Assembly (NCBI GenBank): GCA_963680875.1
Contig: OY804579.1
Coordinates: forward strand, 83,875,095 to 83,939,094
Direction: 5' to 3'
Origin: Bathymodiolus brooksi
Taxonomy: Eukaryota > Mollusca > Bivalvia > Mytilida > Modiolidae
Length of the DNA: 64,000 nucleotides
Position numbers and translations under genes: made by a program. Below, piece after piece: positions 1 through 12,138 of this stretch (position 1 is the first letter of the stretch; each line of letters opens with the position of its first letter). The notes beneath the pieces are model-generated. The model did no database searches. It was not told the DNA's origin and saw nothing but the letters and a program-made list of their open reading frames with translations.

Positions 1-1058
1 CATTGGTGACGCCAGTTTATATGTATCAATAATACATAGACGTCTCTGGTGGATTTTTCTACATTATCGGTGAACATATCATATTTTCTTGTTAAGTGTA
101 GTTCTATTCAAATGCTGTATGTAACTTCGGAAATGTTTGGCCAACACTGAATATATAGTAAAATTGATCAACAGTAATGACTAATTTATTATTTGCATGT
201 TTCATATTTCATAAATATACCATCGTTTAGATTAGCGACAAAAGCCCTTAATATAAAAAATAATTATTTTACAATAAAGTTAGCGCACAGTCAACGTAAA
301 AAAAAAGTTAAAAAGTTTTATTTTGCTGAACATTGTTTAAAGTGGGTACATGAAGCAACATACAACATAAAACCTGGAGAGCTTTTAAAACCGAAGTTAC
401 ACAAATAACATATAAAAACAAAGCATTCAAACATACATGATTTACAAACACATTACACAAGAAAGCATATGTCGTGTTTTGTCGGTTAGAAGTTACGAGA
501 ACCACCATTTTTTTGATGCATTGTTTATTATGACCTTCGCTGAAGGGCTACGGTTATGGTGTTTAACGCCACTTTCAATAATATTTCAGTTATATCGTCC
601 CTTTTCTTAAAACTCGATGGTAATTAGCAAAAAAAATATAACCGGTCTTAATTTTTAGCTTGAGTCTCGAATTACTTTCTTCATGCCAGTTCACTTGCCT
701 CGAAACAATTTCTTGCTAAATCAGATATGAAGAATGTGCTCGTGCGACTCAAATGCCCTCGATATCATTTATTACTACAAGATGTGACTGGTAAAAGTAA
801 GAGGACGATCGAAAACAAAAACATCGCTATTTTCGATTAATTAAAAGATAATAATCGGGAACCGTACAAGACAATATAGCCACAATCAAACTTGACCCGT
901 GTCTTCTGGTCAAAACTATTCTGTAAAAATTTTGAGCATGGAAATCGAAATGGGACGAACATTGAAACACTTAATGTACTGTCAGTAGTTATTGTCCTTT
1001 CGACAGTCCTGAGAATAAATTTCCCCCGTGTCTCTCCCGTCCTTTTAAATATATTTAC
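1..1058. other. Non-coding stretch
   Basis: AT-rich sequence with no open frame that looks like a protein and no splice-bounded exon I could recognise. The only identifiable piece is a SINE-A fragment at about 533-602, listed separately. Confidence 0.5.
533..602 (-). repeat. SINE-A fragment (3' part)
   Basis: Contains the block reading GGTGTTTAACGCCACTTTCA followed by the AATATTTCAGTTATATCGT stretch that ends every full SINE-A copy in this window. The tRNA-like head is missing. Strand is given relative to the tRNA-like promoter of full copies. Confidence 0.6.
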
Positions 1059-1252
1059 CAGGGGCGGATCCAGGGGGGGGGGGGGGCGCACCCGGCGCGC
1101 GCCTCCCCTAAAATTGGAAAAAATATGATTTTTTGGCGTAAAATCGTGATTTTTCACACGAAATACCCCAAATTTTTTCGCGCCTCCCTCTGCTCGGCGC
1201 AATTTTTTTAAGTGCCCTCCCCCCCTAACTTGAAATCCTGGATCCGCCCCTG
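1059..1252. mobile_element. MITE with CAGGGGCGGATCC termini, copy 1
   Basis: The 194-bp element begins CAGGGGCGGATCCAGG and ends with the inverted form GGATCCGCCCCTG. The interior holds a long G run, a GC-rich stretch, and a segment containing GATTTTTCACACGAAATACC, shared with the copies at 1658 and 9412. It has no coding capacity. Termini of this kind are typical of non-autonomous hAT-like elements in many animals, which is known rather than shown here. The flanking 8-mers do not match, so any target-site duplication has decayed. Confidence 0.8.
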
Positions 1253-1657
1253 TATATCTATATCGTTTTATAACATAATGGGTATTTGGCTGATATGTCG
1301 TTGCGCGTAACTCCCCGTCATATCAGTCTCAAGCTGTAATAGATATCAGAAATAGATTTAAACCATATTATTGAATAAAGTGAAGGGGGTCAAGTGAGAG
1401 ATTGAATTTTAATCAGAAATTGATGTAGGATGGAATTGGTTAAGACATACATATCAGTAAATTAACAATTTTAACTAAGCAACACGAACATCTGTTTTAG
1501 GATGAACGTGACTGATTTTAAACATTAGGTACATTGCAAAAATATAACATTATGAAAGGTTTTTTTCTGTGAATCTTTGATTTTTGAATTTTCAGATCAT
1601 GCTTGCCGAATATGCAAATTGGGTTCATTTCGACAAAAATATTTTAACGTATACTTC

Positions 1658-1832
1658 CAGGGGCGGATCCGGGGGGGGGGGGGGGGCGCACCCGGCGCCC
1701 CCCCCCTAAAATTGGAAAAAATATGATTTTTCACACGAAATACCCCACATTTTTTTGCGCCTCTCTCCGCTCGGCGCAATTTTTTTAAGTGCGCCCCCCC
1801 CCCCCTAACTTGAAATCCTGGATCCGCCCCTG
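1658..1832. mobile_element. MITE with CAGGGGCGGATCC termini, copy 2
   Basis: Same family and orientation as copy 1, but 175 bp long because part of the interior around the TTTGGCGTAAAATCG segment is deleted. Both inverted termini are intact. It lies only about 400 bp from copy 1. Confidence 0.8.
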
Positions 1833-1910
1833 TTTACGATGTGTTTCATCGGACATTGCATGACATATTTCAGATTTTAAATCTTTAATTATTCAAATGA
1901 ATTTTAATCT

Positions 1911-2274
1911 CCGAGAGAACACATAGTTTCTTCCCTTTGTGGACCCCCTCCACAAGTCTTTCCCGAGAGAACACATAGTTTCTTCCCTTTGTGGACCCCC
2001 TCCACAAGTCTTTCCCGAGAAAACACATAGTTTCTTCTCTTTGTGGACCCACTCCACAAGTCTTTCCCGAGAGAACACATAGTTTCTTCTCTTTGTGGAC
2101 CCCCTCCACAAGTCTTTCCCGAGAGAACACATAGTTTCTTCTCTTTGTGGACCCCCTCCACAAGTCTTTCCCGAGAGAACACATAGTTTCTTCTCTTTGT
2201 GGACCCCCTCCACAAGTCTTTCCCGAGAGAACACATAGTTTCTTCTCTTTGTGGACCCCCTCCACAAGTCTTTC
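1911..2274. repeat. 52-bp minisatellite, 7 copies
   Basis: Seven head-to-tail 52-bp units (7 x 52 = 364 bp), each starting near CCGAGAGAACACATAG and containing TTTGTGGACCCCCTCCACAA, which is itself a small palindrome around GTGGA/TCCAC. Units are almost identical, with C/T changes at one position in the two leftmost copies. Long open frames in all three minus-strand registers are a by-product of a unit length not divisible by three and lacking stops. Confidence 0.95.
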
Positions 2275-2402
2275 ATTATAAGAAACAAAACTTGTTTTTC
2301 AATTTGTTACTACACACCTCAATGTAGTCAAGTTATGATAATAATGGTCATAATAACAGTAATATTTTGATTGATTTAAGTGATAATTTAATGTTTAGGT
2401 TA

Positions 2403-2498
2403 GATCGAGGAATCATCGGTAACTCCAGGCTGATTATGCTCATATATTATCCACTCGTATCGACGCGTGATCAGCCGTGGGTTACCGACGATGAGATC
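2403..2498. repeat. Imperfect foldback, about 96 bp
   Basis: The left arm (GATC..CATCGGTAACTCCAGGCTGAT) pairs imperfectly with the right arm (ATCAGCCGTGGGTTACCGACGATGAGATC). The right arm recurs, diverged, at about 33351-33380, so this looks like a dispersed foldback repeat. Confidence 0.55.
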
Positions 2499-2499
2499 A

Positions 2500-4300
2500 A
2501 GGATGTTTCACACATCTTTCAACAATGAATCTATATATATATATCTTTATTTCTCATAACCAAATTACATGGTAAAGAGATAAATATCAAAAGTACAAAC
2601 ATATTTACATCAGTTTCCGAAAGGAAGTAAACAAATCAATGTTAAAACAATATCTACCTAAGGACATACTTTAATGTTAACTATTTTAATGAATTTACAT
2701 AATTTACTTAATTCAACAACTGAATTTGAACACATCAAGGCACAATATTTTACAGTATTTGGACGACATCTGTATTTTTGGGGAATCAACCTGGCTCTGT
2801 CAAGAATAAATTCAGTGAATTCAAAAAATAATGAAACTCGTCTCCCAACTCTCTACCCTAACACAAATTACAAACTCTATTCTCTCGATTTATATTTTGC
2901 CACCGACTGATTGCAATGGGTAGTCTGTGATTAGAGGTACAATGAATCAGAAATACCTTGAAATCCTGTATTCGTATTGTACCGGAGTACCCATATAGAG
3001 AAAACATACCGAATAGCCGCAGGTATCGAGTACACCTCAACACTGGCTTATAAATGTCGAATGCAGAAACCTTAGCGATGATAGGAACCGAGTGTACACA
3101 GGTCATATATCAAATAGTGACCACGCCGATTGTAAGGGGTGGGGCTACGATGACCCCACCCCCTTGATGATTTACTTCAATCGGAGCTTTAATTACATAA
3201 GCTTATTTGAAATTTGTTTTTGAAATGTTTACATTAATTAAAAAAGATGACAAGTAGAAATTGATTTTTGTTATGGTCGAACCTTACGAATGAATTAATA
3301 ATACAACGAATTGTTTTTTGTGATTTGATTAACAATGAATGTGCATCAAAATAAAAGTTCCGCCACATTACTAGCTTTAATCAATGTTCAATTAATCTCA
3401 TTTCCCTCAGGTATTAGGAGTATTGGATATCTCGTTATAACATCAATTAAACCCCAAGACAGAGTTTCATTCGCGTTACATTGTTTTTTGTTAATAACAG
3501 CTATGGGAACTTAAAATTTGTGTAATCGGGCATCCCCGTGCAGTGGGCATCAAGGAGCTGACGAAAACTATAACTTGTTAATGTCTATACAAAGAGACGA
3601 GGGATTCATTTTCGGACATCCGTGTGACTGTTTCTATTGGTGAGTCAAAAAATTTCGATTAAAATTTTTCTGGTACCATATTTAGCAATATCTTATCAAT
3701 ACAATGCAAATGCTTTTAATTTAAAACAATTGTTAACAAATATATTTTCCGTTAAAGGTAAAGTGGCAAAACAAGAAAATAAATGTGATAAAAACGGAGA
3801 TATCAAATTTAGTGTACACGACACGTTGCTGGAATAACCTTCACCAGACATGCTTAAAATCGAAAGATTGGAAAGCCAGATAATTCAAACATGTTTGGGA
3901 GCAGTAAAACCAAAGGGCATAAAACAGGATAGCCAAAATGTAACGTTGTACAGGCCCTAATGTCCTCTGTATGCAAATTATATAACAAAGAGTTGCTGTA
4001 ATCTCGGGTTCAACACGCAACTTTAAATATTGTTGTTATTGTTTGCCTGTTGAGAAATTGCATACTGTGATATTTTGCTCATGTACCGGTGTAATATAGA
4101 ATGTTGACGTCTATCGAAAGATGACTGGTCATTTCTCAACATTGAAAATTACGATCTTAACAGTGAATTGTTACCCGAGTCAATGTTAATCGAGTTGATT
4201 AAAGAATGTCTCTACTTATTTTTGCGATGAAAACTGATCCCGTTGATATTGACGTTTTATTGTCGTTCATATTTATCATACTATCCTCCCATTACTGCTG
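2500..4300. other. Non-coding stretch
   Basis: AT-rich; short open frames at 2674-2910 and 3637-3837 have no recognisable composition or splice context. I see nothing here that supports a gene. Confidence 0.5.
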
Positions 4301-4309
4301 GGTTGACGT

Positions 4310-4620
4310 TCAAATACGTAATTTTTAGAATTACAATTATTTGTTGTTAAATAAATACCTACCATAATAAAATTTAGATAACATCCACTAGCAGCTGACA
4401 TGAACCGGAAACAAACAAAAAACTGATGACCTCTACCCTGACTTGGCGGAAGCGCACCCTATTCCTTCAAAGCAGACTAAAAAAGGGGAGGAATGGGGAG
4501 GAGGGTGGGACCTCTAATTTATTATGGTAGGTATTTATTTAACAACATATAATTTTAATTCTAAAAATTACGTTTTTATAACAATAAATACGCTACCATA
4601 ATAAAATTTAGATAACAGAA
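4310..4620. repeat. Inverted/direct repeat cluster at DIRS 3' end
   Basis: A ~60-bp segment at about 4318-4378 (containing AAATAAATACCTACCATAAT) is repeated inverted at about 4514-4577 (ATTATGGTAGGTATTTATTT). A shorter third copy, in the first orientation, follows at about 4578-4613 (AATAAATACGCTACCATAAT). Complementary terminal and internal repeats are characteristic of DIRS elements and serve circular-junction formation; that role is inferred. Confidence 0.65.
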
Positions 4621-4739
4621 TTTATCGTAGCGCTGAATCCTCTAACTAGTAAGAGAAAAAAATACTTTTTGCGCTGAAACTAAAGGCCCCAAAGAATAGA
4701 GGTTGTCCGTATGTTGTGGTATGGAACGAAGGTAATGAT

Positions 4740-5704
4740 AATAGAAAGTATTATCCGACCTCCAAAATCCTGCAGATAAAATTTCTGTCAAGGAGGCAAA
4801 ATTAAAAATACTCCAAGACGAGGCATTGCCCTAACTTCATGGGCTTTAACCTGGTTTCTTGGTAAAGTAAACCCCGCAGACTTATACTATGCCAACATGA
4901 CAGTACTGCAAATCCATGATGAAATGGCTTTTGCAGTAATGTCATTTTGTCCCTGTTTAATAGGAACAAAAAGCCTGCTTGAATCTTTAGACCTTACTCC
5001 AAAAGCTGTGTCCAAATACTTTAATAAAGTACGAACTGGACATACGTTTGTTGGACCTGAATTGGTAAATGCTGGAATAACAATTACCCCAGAACCCTTT
5101 CCTGATAACTGTTTTTTAGCTAAAAAAGCTGGGTCAGTCAAAAGGGTAACCGAGGATTGTTTGCCGCAAAACGAATACAGGACTCAGAAACAGAAAGAGC
5201 ATGCAGTTCACTTCTTCTGCGACCTGTAGCCAAAGCTAACAGAAAACAGCATTTATAAGTCAAAAACCTAAAAGAAATAAGGTCTAAAGGTTCAAACGGT
5301 GAAAGCTGTAAAGCTTTTAGAACAATTCCCAAGTCCCAAGCGGGTACCAAACGTCTCTGTTTCGGACGTTCAATACAAACGTTTTTAAACATGAGTGATA
5401 AAAACTCATCACTACCAAACTCAGGACCGCCTGAGAGATGGATTGTCCTTGCAATAGCTGACCTGTAACCCTTAATGGTAGAAGGTGTATAACCTTTGTC
5501 TTCAAAAAGGTACAGAAAAAATTCAGCTAGTTGCTGAGTAGTGATACTGAGAGGATCAATTTGTTTTGACAGACACCAAGAACAAAATATTGACCATTTT
5601 GAGTCATATATTGCCTCTGTTGACTGTCTAACTGCTCCATAGATGCGCTTGGTTGCTTTTCCAGAAACGCCTCTCTGTCTGATAGACGTACTGACAGCAA
5701 CCAT
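4740..5704 (-). pseudogene. DIRS tyrosine recombinase, broken
   Basis: The open part (5704-5138) begins with a DNA-binding N-terminal region and a core motif reading GYRSAIARTIHLSG, followed by LATGRRRSELHAL, where the catalytic Arg of tyrosine recombinases is expected. After a frame change near 5140 the frame runs to a stop near 4890. Beyond the stop the same reading includes HEVR (about 4835-4824), matching the HxxR catalytic box, and FYLQD, matching the C-terminal tyrosine region. All parts of a recombinase are therefore visible, but interrupted by at least one frameshift and one or more stops. Known role of the family: integration of the circular DNA intermediate. Confidence 0.75.
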
Positions 5705-5849
5705 GCGTGCAGATGGAGTTTCTCCAGGCCTTGATGAAGCTTCTTTCCTTTAAATTGAGACAAAAGGTCCCCTCTCAAGGGAAAACGAATTGGTTTTGCA
5801 CACGATAATAGTAGGAGATCCGGGAACCAAGATTGTCTTGGCCAAGCCG

Positions 5850-7533
5850 GAGTTATAAGAATGGTCTTGCAACCATCCTCTCTTATCTTGTGTAAAATCT
5901 TGTGGAGAAGACGAAATAGTGAGAAGATATAATTGAACACCCCTTTCCAGGAGATGGTCATTGCATCCACTGTCCAAGCTTTCTGATCTGGGATTGGAAG
6001 ACAAATGTCTCCAGTTTGTAATTCAAACTGGTGGCAAACAGATCTATCAGGGGGCGATCCCATATCAGAGTGATAGCTTGAAAAATTACTGGATGTAACT
6101 CCCATTCCGTATTCACTGGAACACGGAATCGAGATAATGCATCCACTATTATATTCTGGGACATGTCTCACTGTCAACACTGTCTGGAGACTGTCGCATA
6201 GCAACAGCATTTCTCTGTATAGAAGATACAGAGAAAAAGAGTGAGTTCCCCCTTGATTCTGAAGATAAGCCACCACTGTCGTATTGTCTGTGGCTATCAA
6301 CAGAGACTGTATTTGAATCACTTCTTGGAAGTGCCTCAATGACAATAGAACTGTCCTCATTTCCAGAAGATTTAAGCGTTCTTCTAAATGACAATCTTCC
6401 CACACCACTGACACTGTTCTCCCTTCTAGGAAGACACCCCATCCTGTTAGGGAGGCGTCTGTGTAAATAGTCAGTGTGGATTATGGGGGGGGGGGGGGTG
6501 TCCAGCGGTACACCTGTCAAAAGGTTGGACCTCTGTATCCACCACTGAAGATGAGGCAGTAGTCTGGGAAGAACAGGGATACAAACCTCCCACATTTGAG
6601 TAATTGGATGCCAGTACTCCCTCAGGTACCACTGAATTGGGCGTATATGTAGACGGCCCAGAGGAATAACATCCATCAGAAAAATCAAAGCTGGTACTGA
6701 CGATACCTGAAAAAATTTGTTCACCAGAAATTGTAGAGTTACAATTGTTTCCTCTGGGGGAAAAACTAGCCCCAGGTCTATCCGATAATGTTCCCCTAGA
6801 AAATTGAAGTCATGGCTGGGTACTAGCTCCGACTTCTTCCATGAAATTAGGAAACCCAGTTTGAGGAGCAACCCTATCACAAAATTGGTATGATCTCTCA
6901 GAGGAAATTGGGACATATTTTTCAACAGGGAATCGTCCAAATAGGAATGGATGAAAATTGACTGGCTGTGTAAATGTGCTACCACTGCCTGGATAATTAT
7001 GGTAAATACTAGAGGGGTGTAGATAGGCCAAAAGGCATCGTCTTGTAAGTGCATACCCTGTCTTCCCAAAAAAACAAATCTCAGGAACTTGCCGAACTTG
7101 GGGGAAATAGGAATATGGAAAAAGGCGTCTGTCAAATCGAGAGACGTTGTCCACATACCTAAATGAATTGAACCCCTGATAGATCTGTTGGTCTCCATCT
7201 TGAAATGCGGCACTATTTCTTTGGTGCAAGAAAAAGGCGGGATTAGAAACATGGAGTAATAGGAGGGTTCACCACTGATTCTACAGCACCTTTATGCAGA
7301 AGAGTGTGAACCTCTTCTTGAAGCAAGAGATTTCTGTCTGGGTCCCTCGTCACTGACATGTTCAGAGGAACTGATGACAATGGAGTTCGATTCTGGAACT
7401 TGTCTGAAGTGATCAGTTGCCACTGATTCAGGAAGTGTGCTAATCTGCCTCCCATTGGAATATGAGGAAAAGGAGTTGGGGAAAAACTTCTCTTCCTTGG
7501 CAGGTTGTACTGACGGAGGAGGTGGACCATCAC
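5850..7533 (-). pseudogene. DIRS reverse transcriptase-RNase H, broken
   Basis: The RT start is visible at 7533-7243 (PMGGRLAHFLNQWQ, then LLQEEVHTLLHKGAVE). The palm follows in another frame from 7252: SLDLTDAFFHIPI carries the first catalytic Asp and SYLDDSLL is the YxDD active site. RNase H follows with YTDASLTGWG and, from 6414, NLLEMRTVLLSLRHFQ and the Asp-containing ATDNTTVVAYLQNQGG. The palm and RNase H lie in different frames, and the change sits near a 14-base C run (minus strand, about 6485-6498), suggesting homopolymer slippage. At least two frame breaks mark it as decayed, unless the homopolymer is a sequencing error. Confidence 0.8.
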
Positions 7534-8394
7534 TTACTATACTTTTTCCCCTGTACCACTTTGGCTTTTTTACCTGTGGTAGAGGAGGAATTTCTAGTAG
7601 CTGATCTCTTGCGATACCCTGAAGGTTTTCCCGAGCCCTTCTTCAAAGGGCCAGTTTCTGAATGGGACTGAGAAGTAGTGACTCTTCTCTGCCCATTAGA
7701 AACTTGGACATCTACCTTCACGGTCTGTGGTGTTTTATTAACTTCTTCTTGAAGTTTTCTCAATGGAAGACCAAATAATTTGTCCTTCACTAGAGGGGAA
7801 AACAAGAGGCTCAGGAATGGGTGATTTATCCAACATCTCTTGTCTCTTAGACAGGGTAAGGTTGGATAAGGTACCCATCAGAAGGAGTTGTGAAACACCA
7901 ATGCTTTAGTCCACCTGTAGAAGGAGAGACTTGAGTTCATCAAACTCATCCCGTTTGTCCTTAAGTAAAGAACCAGCAGCAGCCATAAAATGTTCTGCTG
8001 TACCAAGGACACTAGACATAAGTCGAAGATTACTCTCTGACTTAGCCCAGGTGGACTGGTTTAAAACCAATCCCTCTACAGGTTTTGTCCCCAATAAGGC
8101 AGAGTATGTCTTATCACAGGACGGATACCCTTTCCCTAGAGAAGAATCATGAATAGCGAAATCCATGGATCTAATATTTGAAGAGGGGAAAGTGACCGGA
8201 CCAAAACCATTGTACTTATTCCCTGTACCGTTGCTAGAATGAAAATCTGATATCGATTCATTCCTGAAATTAAGGGCTGACTTAGTATGTCCCGATTCTG
8301 GGAAGGACTTATACCCTTTAGGTTTGTCCTTCACCAAACCTGAGCACGACATAAAATCAGAGGGAGCAAGTACTTTCCGAGGTGGGGAAGACAT
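7530..8394 (-). pseudogene. DIRS gag-like region, broken
   Basis: Two minus-strand blocks lie just upstream of RT. The first (8394-7906) has PPRKVLAPSDFM near its start and a Leu-rich end, LLKDKRDEFDELKSLLLQVD, followed by a stop. The second (7805-7530) contains VKDKLFGLPLRKLQEEV and a basic, Ser/Thr/Lys-rich tail. Position, composition and the lysine-rich end next to RT suggest the DIRS first ORF. No zinc knuckle is seen. Assignment rests mainly on context. Confidence 0.6.
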
Positions 8395-8559
8395 GGGAAC
8401 TTCAGAGAGTTCACGCCGAATGGTGTAAACTCTATGTCTGCACTGTCGTCAAAGAGCTTCGGTCGGAATTGTTCTGTCATCTTCCGGTACAAGTCAATTA
8501 GGCATGTTTGACATACAGGCGACGACAACAAGTAAGTATTATGATCATATAGTATTATT

Positions 8560-9411
8560 ATATCTTGAATCCAGAAGATGTCGTTATCGGTCGATTATTT
8601 TTGCTTGTTTTACCTATATATTACTGTAGTTATCTTCATCGATTACTCAGATATAGATAAAATGATGGACATAAACAATGAAAAATGCTAATAATGAGAT
8701 TGAAATCATCAAATAAAGCTATAAAAAGTAGTTTATATGTGTAATTAAAGTACACAAACCCTTTGTAATGTTTATATACATGATAGTTTGCACTGGCGTG
8801 CCACCATGAATAGTTTTAGACTTACTACAGTGAAAAACACAATGCTTATTTACGTACATTCGTTCCGGCTCTGTCAGCCACTACTTTCCGGTTGGGTCGC
8901 AAAAATTGTGTTTCAGTAGAACCGGTTTTGTCTATGTAAAAAATTGAAAGAATAGCGAAAACAGCTCAATATCACAATTATGTTTCCTTTCTGTAATTTA
9001 TTTAAGGTTCATTATAACACTTGTCAAGGGTATATTCGACTTGCTAATTGATAAAAAGAAAAAGAAAAAAAAAATGTCTTCAATGAATAAAAGTTGTGAA
9101 AAAAAAACAACAGCACATAGTCAAAATATTTTACATGTGGATGTTTTGTATAACATTAAAAGGAAGAAATACATTTGTATTTGGTTTCTGATCAAGATAT
9201 CTTTTTCTGGTACCTGATTCATGTTGAGCCACGGTAAGAAACAGTAACAGGATTTATGCTTATAAGCTTATAAATTTATAAGCGCGGACTTCACAGAGGA
9301 CATAATCAAAAACGATAAGAACAACGCTTGTTTCTGCTCTTTTTAGACAATTTGACAGTTTCTTTGGGGCGATAGATACAATATACGTACATTGTCAGAA
9401 AATATATAATT
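8560..9411. other. Non-coding stretch
   Basis: AT-rich, with no credible coding region. A small palindrome around TTATAAGCTTATAAATTTATAAG lies near 9257-9282. Confidence 0.5.
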
Positions 9412-9598
9412 CAGGGGCGGATCCAGGATTTTAAGCTAGGGGGGGCGCACTTAAAAAAAAATTGCGCCGAGCGGAGGGAGGCGGGAAAAATTTGGGGTAT
9501 TTCGTGTGAAAAATCACGATTTTACGCCAAAAAATCATATTTTTTTCCAATTTTAGGGGGGCGCGGGCCCCGCGCCCCCCACCTTGGATCCGCCCCTG
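9412..9598. mobile_element. MITE with CAGGGGCGGATCC termini, copy 3 (inverted)
   Basis: A 187-bp member of the family at 1059 and 1658, but in the opposite orientation. It begins CAGGGGCGGATCCAGG and ends GGATCCGCCCCTG. TAATT lies at both edges and could be the remnant of a target-site duplication. Confidence 0.8.
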
Positions 9599-9865
9599 TA
9601 ATTCATTTCCACTCGCTGCGAAACAAGTAAGAAAAACTCGTCAAAACTCGTATATATAAATTTTATATTTTCGACAATGTATATATATTGTCTATTTGTT
9701 TTCTCCCTCGTTTCACTCCTCAGAAAATATTTTTTTTATTTACTAAAATAATGTAATATAAATAAGACTCGACACAGTGTAGGGTTGTGCGTTTGTTACA
9801 AGATCGCATAGCATTTATCATAAATTTATATCAACATAACAAATTCATTCAGTCTGTCATTTCTA

Positions 9866-9866
<1 letters not shown>

Positions 9867-9900
<34 letters not shown>
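9867..9900. repeat. Poly-C tract, 34 bases
   Basis: An uninterrupted run of 34 C. It makes an artificial polyproline/polyglycine in open frames here. Its length may be unreliable in assembly. Confidence 0.95.
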
Positions 9901-9902
<2 letters not shown>

Positions 9903-11691
9903 CTTTTGTCGTATTACAACTTGTAACGAACGTTGCATTAATCGAGTACACCTAACATTTTCTTTGTATGCAAACTGCCAAAATCGCCCGTGCGTAAAGG
10001 AATTCAATACTACAGCCTTTGTTAATTTGCTTATCTGTAATGTTAATGTAAACATTATACTGTGAAGAAACTTAAATATAGTATCCATGAAGTTATTTCC
10101 ACAGAGTGACTTACTTCGTTATCAACGAGTATAAAATTAAAATATTGCGTTATAAAAAGAATCTCCCACTACTCAATTGATGCGCCTGGACAGCTACTTA
10201 AAGTGAGTGTAGCGTATTGAGCACCAACAGTGATGTCAGTGCCGCAAAAAAACATTAAAAAAAATCAAGTGTTCGCGACAGTAGCAATTTAACATAGAAA
10301 TAACGATTTTTTTATTGTACAAAGTAGCTGAAATTAGCAGCCATGGCGAATATTCATACTATGGATCAGTATTTATCGCCTTTGAGATATTTCCTAATCA
10401 TAACTATTGTTAAATTGCAATATAATGCTCAATAACAATAAGATCAGTGGTATTTACATACTGACAAACCCGGTTATTTATAAATGACCCAACCGGTTTG
10501 TATACATGTTTACATTTTGACCAAGCCGGATTTCAAAAACATCTGTTGACATCATGTTTTAGGGACTAGTTACTAATTGTCTTTTCATCAACAAAATAGT
10601 ATTTTTAAGTAAAATCAACCATTCATCAATATTTTTTGTCTTTTTGGGCAACATTTAATTCATTCGTAAATGCAAGATATAGCGATATTTCAGTTGATTG
10701 TAATGATTTTGAAGCCGGATTCCTTATAACTTATAGAAAAATCTAATTTTACACTGCAAAAATAAATGATATTTGGAGCTCTTTGACGACAGTGGTCTGA
10801 GCGCTTCTTGATTTATTCCAAGAGAAGTTCAATCGTGGTGCACCATACAACAAATGATTTTGTTTTCGCGCATCAGATACTTCATTGTTCCCTTTAATCA
10901 ATTAATGCTCGTATCAAATAATTATTGACAGAAATAATTCAAATGAATTATAGAGAAGTGTAAATTGATTTTAACACCGATTTAATTATGAAAGTAATGT
11001 ACTGATCTCTCTTTAATTGGTTTGTTCCACTGTGCAATTAAACTAAAGAGAAGTTTAATTCTCTCGATTTGCACCTGCAACAAATAAATTTAAACACGCA
11101 TGTAATTGAACCGCACAACAAATACTTTAAAGAGAGGTGCATTTACAAGTATTTAAGGAGAGGTGTAATTATATGAGTTTCAGTAGATTCGGCGTTCCAT
11201 AGTAGATGACCGTAACCGGCCCAAGTTATATTCTGTATCTCTCGTTTACATAAAAATCGCACAAAGGAGCAATACATGTATGTATATACTCTATCGTTGA
11301 TGGGTTTTGCGAGAAAGGATTTCTCATAGCAATATCGCATCGAAAGAGAAGATAGCCGATTGGCACTTTAGAAGAGGATTAAATATATATATGCACAATG
11401 TATATTAAAATGCGTATGTCGTCGTTCGATTTTTAAACTACAACATTTAAATAATATGATACTATGATAAACAATTATAACCTTTTTATATCAGCCAATG
11501 CCCATTTTTCGACCCATGATAAATTTTTTTTATCGACCTCGTACTTCGTCCTCTCTCGATATACTTTTATCGGGTTGATAACAACATGCATCGTGTGTAG
11601 CGATCAAAGGGAAATTTACAAATCATCGATAAAGTCCATGTTTAATCGAAAAGATGGTTATGGACACTGTTTTTATAATCAGACATGTATA
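9901..11691. other. Non-coding stretch
   Basis: AT-rich. The block 10900-11170 has several loosely repeated segments of the type AGAGAAGTGTAAATTGATTT / AGAGAAGTTTAATTCTC. No gene is supported. Confidence 0.5.
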
Positions 11692-11842
11692 TATAGCAAA
11701 TAGTTCATGGCACTGAGGGTCATATGGCAGTATATGGACCGGTCCGTCACCAATAAAATATTATATGGACCAAAGCTTCTGAGTATATGGACCGGTCCAT
11801 ATACTGCCATATGACTCGAAGTGATATGAACTATTTGCTATA
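11692..11842. mobile_element. Foldback element, 151 bp
   Basis: Starts TATAGCAAATAGTTCAT and ends with its exact reverse complement ATGAACTATTTGCTATA. The arms continue inward with GTCATATGGCAGTATATGGA against TCCATATACTGCCATATGAC, each meeting a GGACCGGTCC palindrome. A diverged remnant of one end, CTATGAACTATTTGCTATAT, is at about 28986-29005 in a SIRT1 intron, so this is a dispersed family. Confidence 0.75.
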
Positions 11843-12138
11843 TTATACTTTTTATCTAAAATAATGCAGGTACCTGGCCGGTCCATATACGAAAATAGTG
11901 ACCGGCTGCGCTAACAAAGACAAATAGGGAAAATAAAAACGTAAAGTGTAATCTATGTATATACAATGTATCTTATAACCGGTGCAACGATGGTCCTTTA
12001 GATTTGAACAAAAGTTCGATGCCCCTCTTTGAATTATTGATGATTCCAATATGGTAAACATGCATCATAAGTTGTTTCATCTATGTTGGTCTAAATTAAT
12101 ATCATCTAGTTCTTATGCAAGATATTTATATACTACGG

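Larger units (their letters stand above)
4310..8560 (-). mobile_element. Decayed DIRS-type tyrosine-recombinase retrotransposon
   Basis: Read on the minus strand, the element runs gag-like (about 8394-7530), reverse transcriptase then RNase H (about 7533-5850) and tyrosine recombinase (about 5704-4740). This is the order of DIRS-like elements, which integrate with a tyrosine recombinase instead of an integrase. Beyond the recombinase, a complex of inverted and direct repeats at 4310-4620 looks like the terminal/internal-complementary region of such an element. The matching 5' terminus was not found, so the 8560 limit is approximate. Frame changes and stops interrupt all three coding parts, so the copy is judged non-functional. 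Confidence 0.8.

Noticed and set aside
1885..2288. Three overlapping 110-131 codon minus-strand frames with repetitive VEGVHKEKKLCVLS-like peptide
   Set aside because: Produced by the 52-bp minisatellite, which lacks stops in every register; no splice or start context.
9787..10088. Frames with polyproline or polyglycine
   Set aside because: Translation of the 34-base C run; flanking peptide has no gene-like features.
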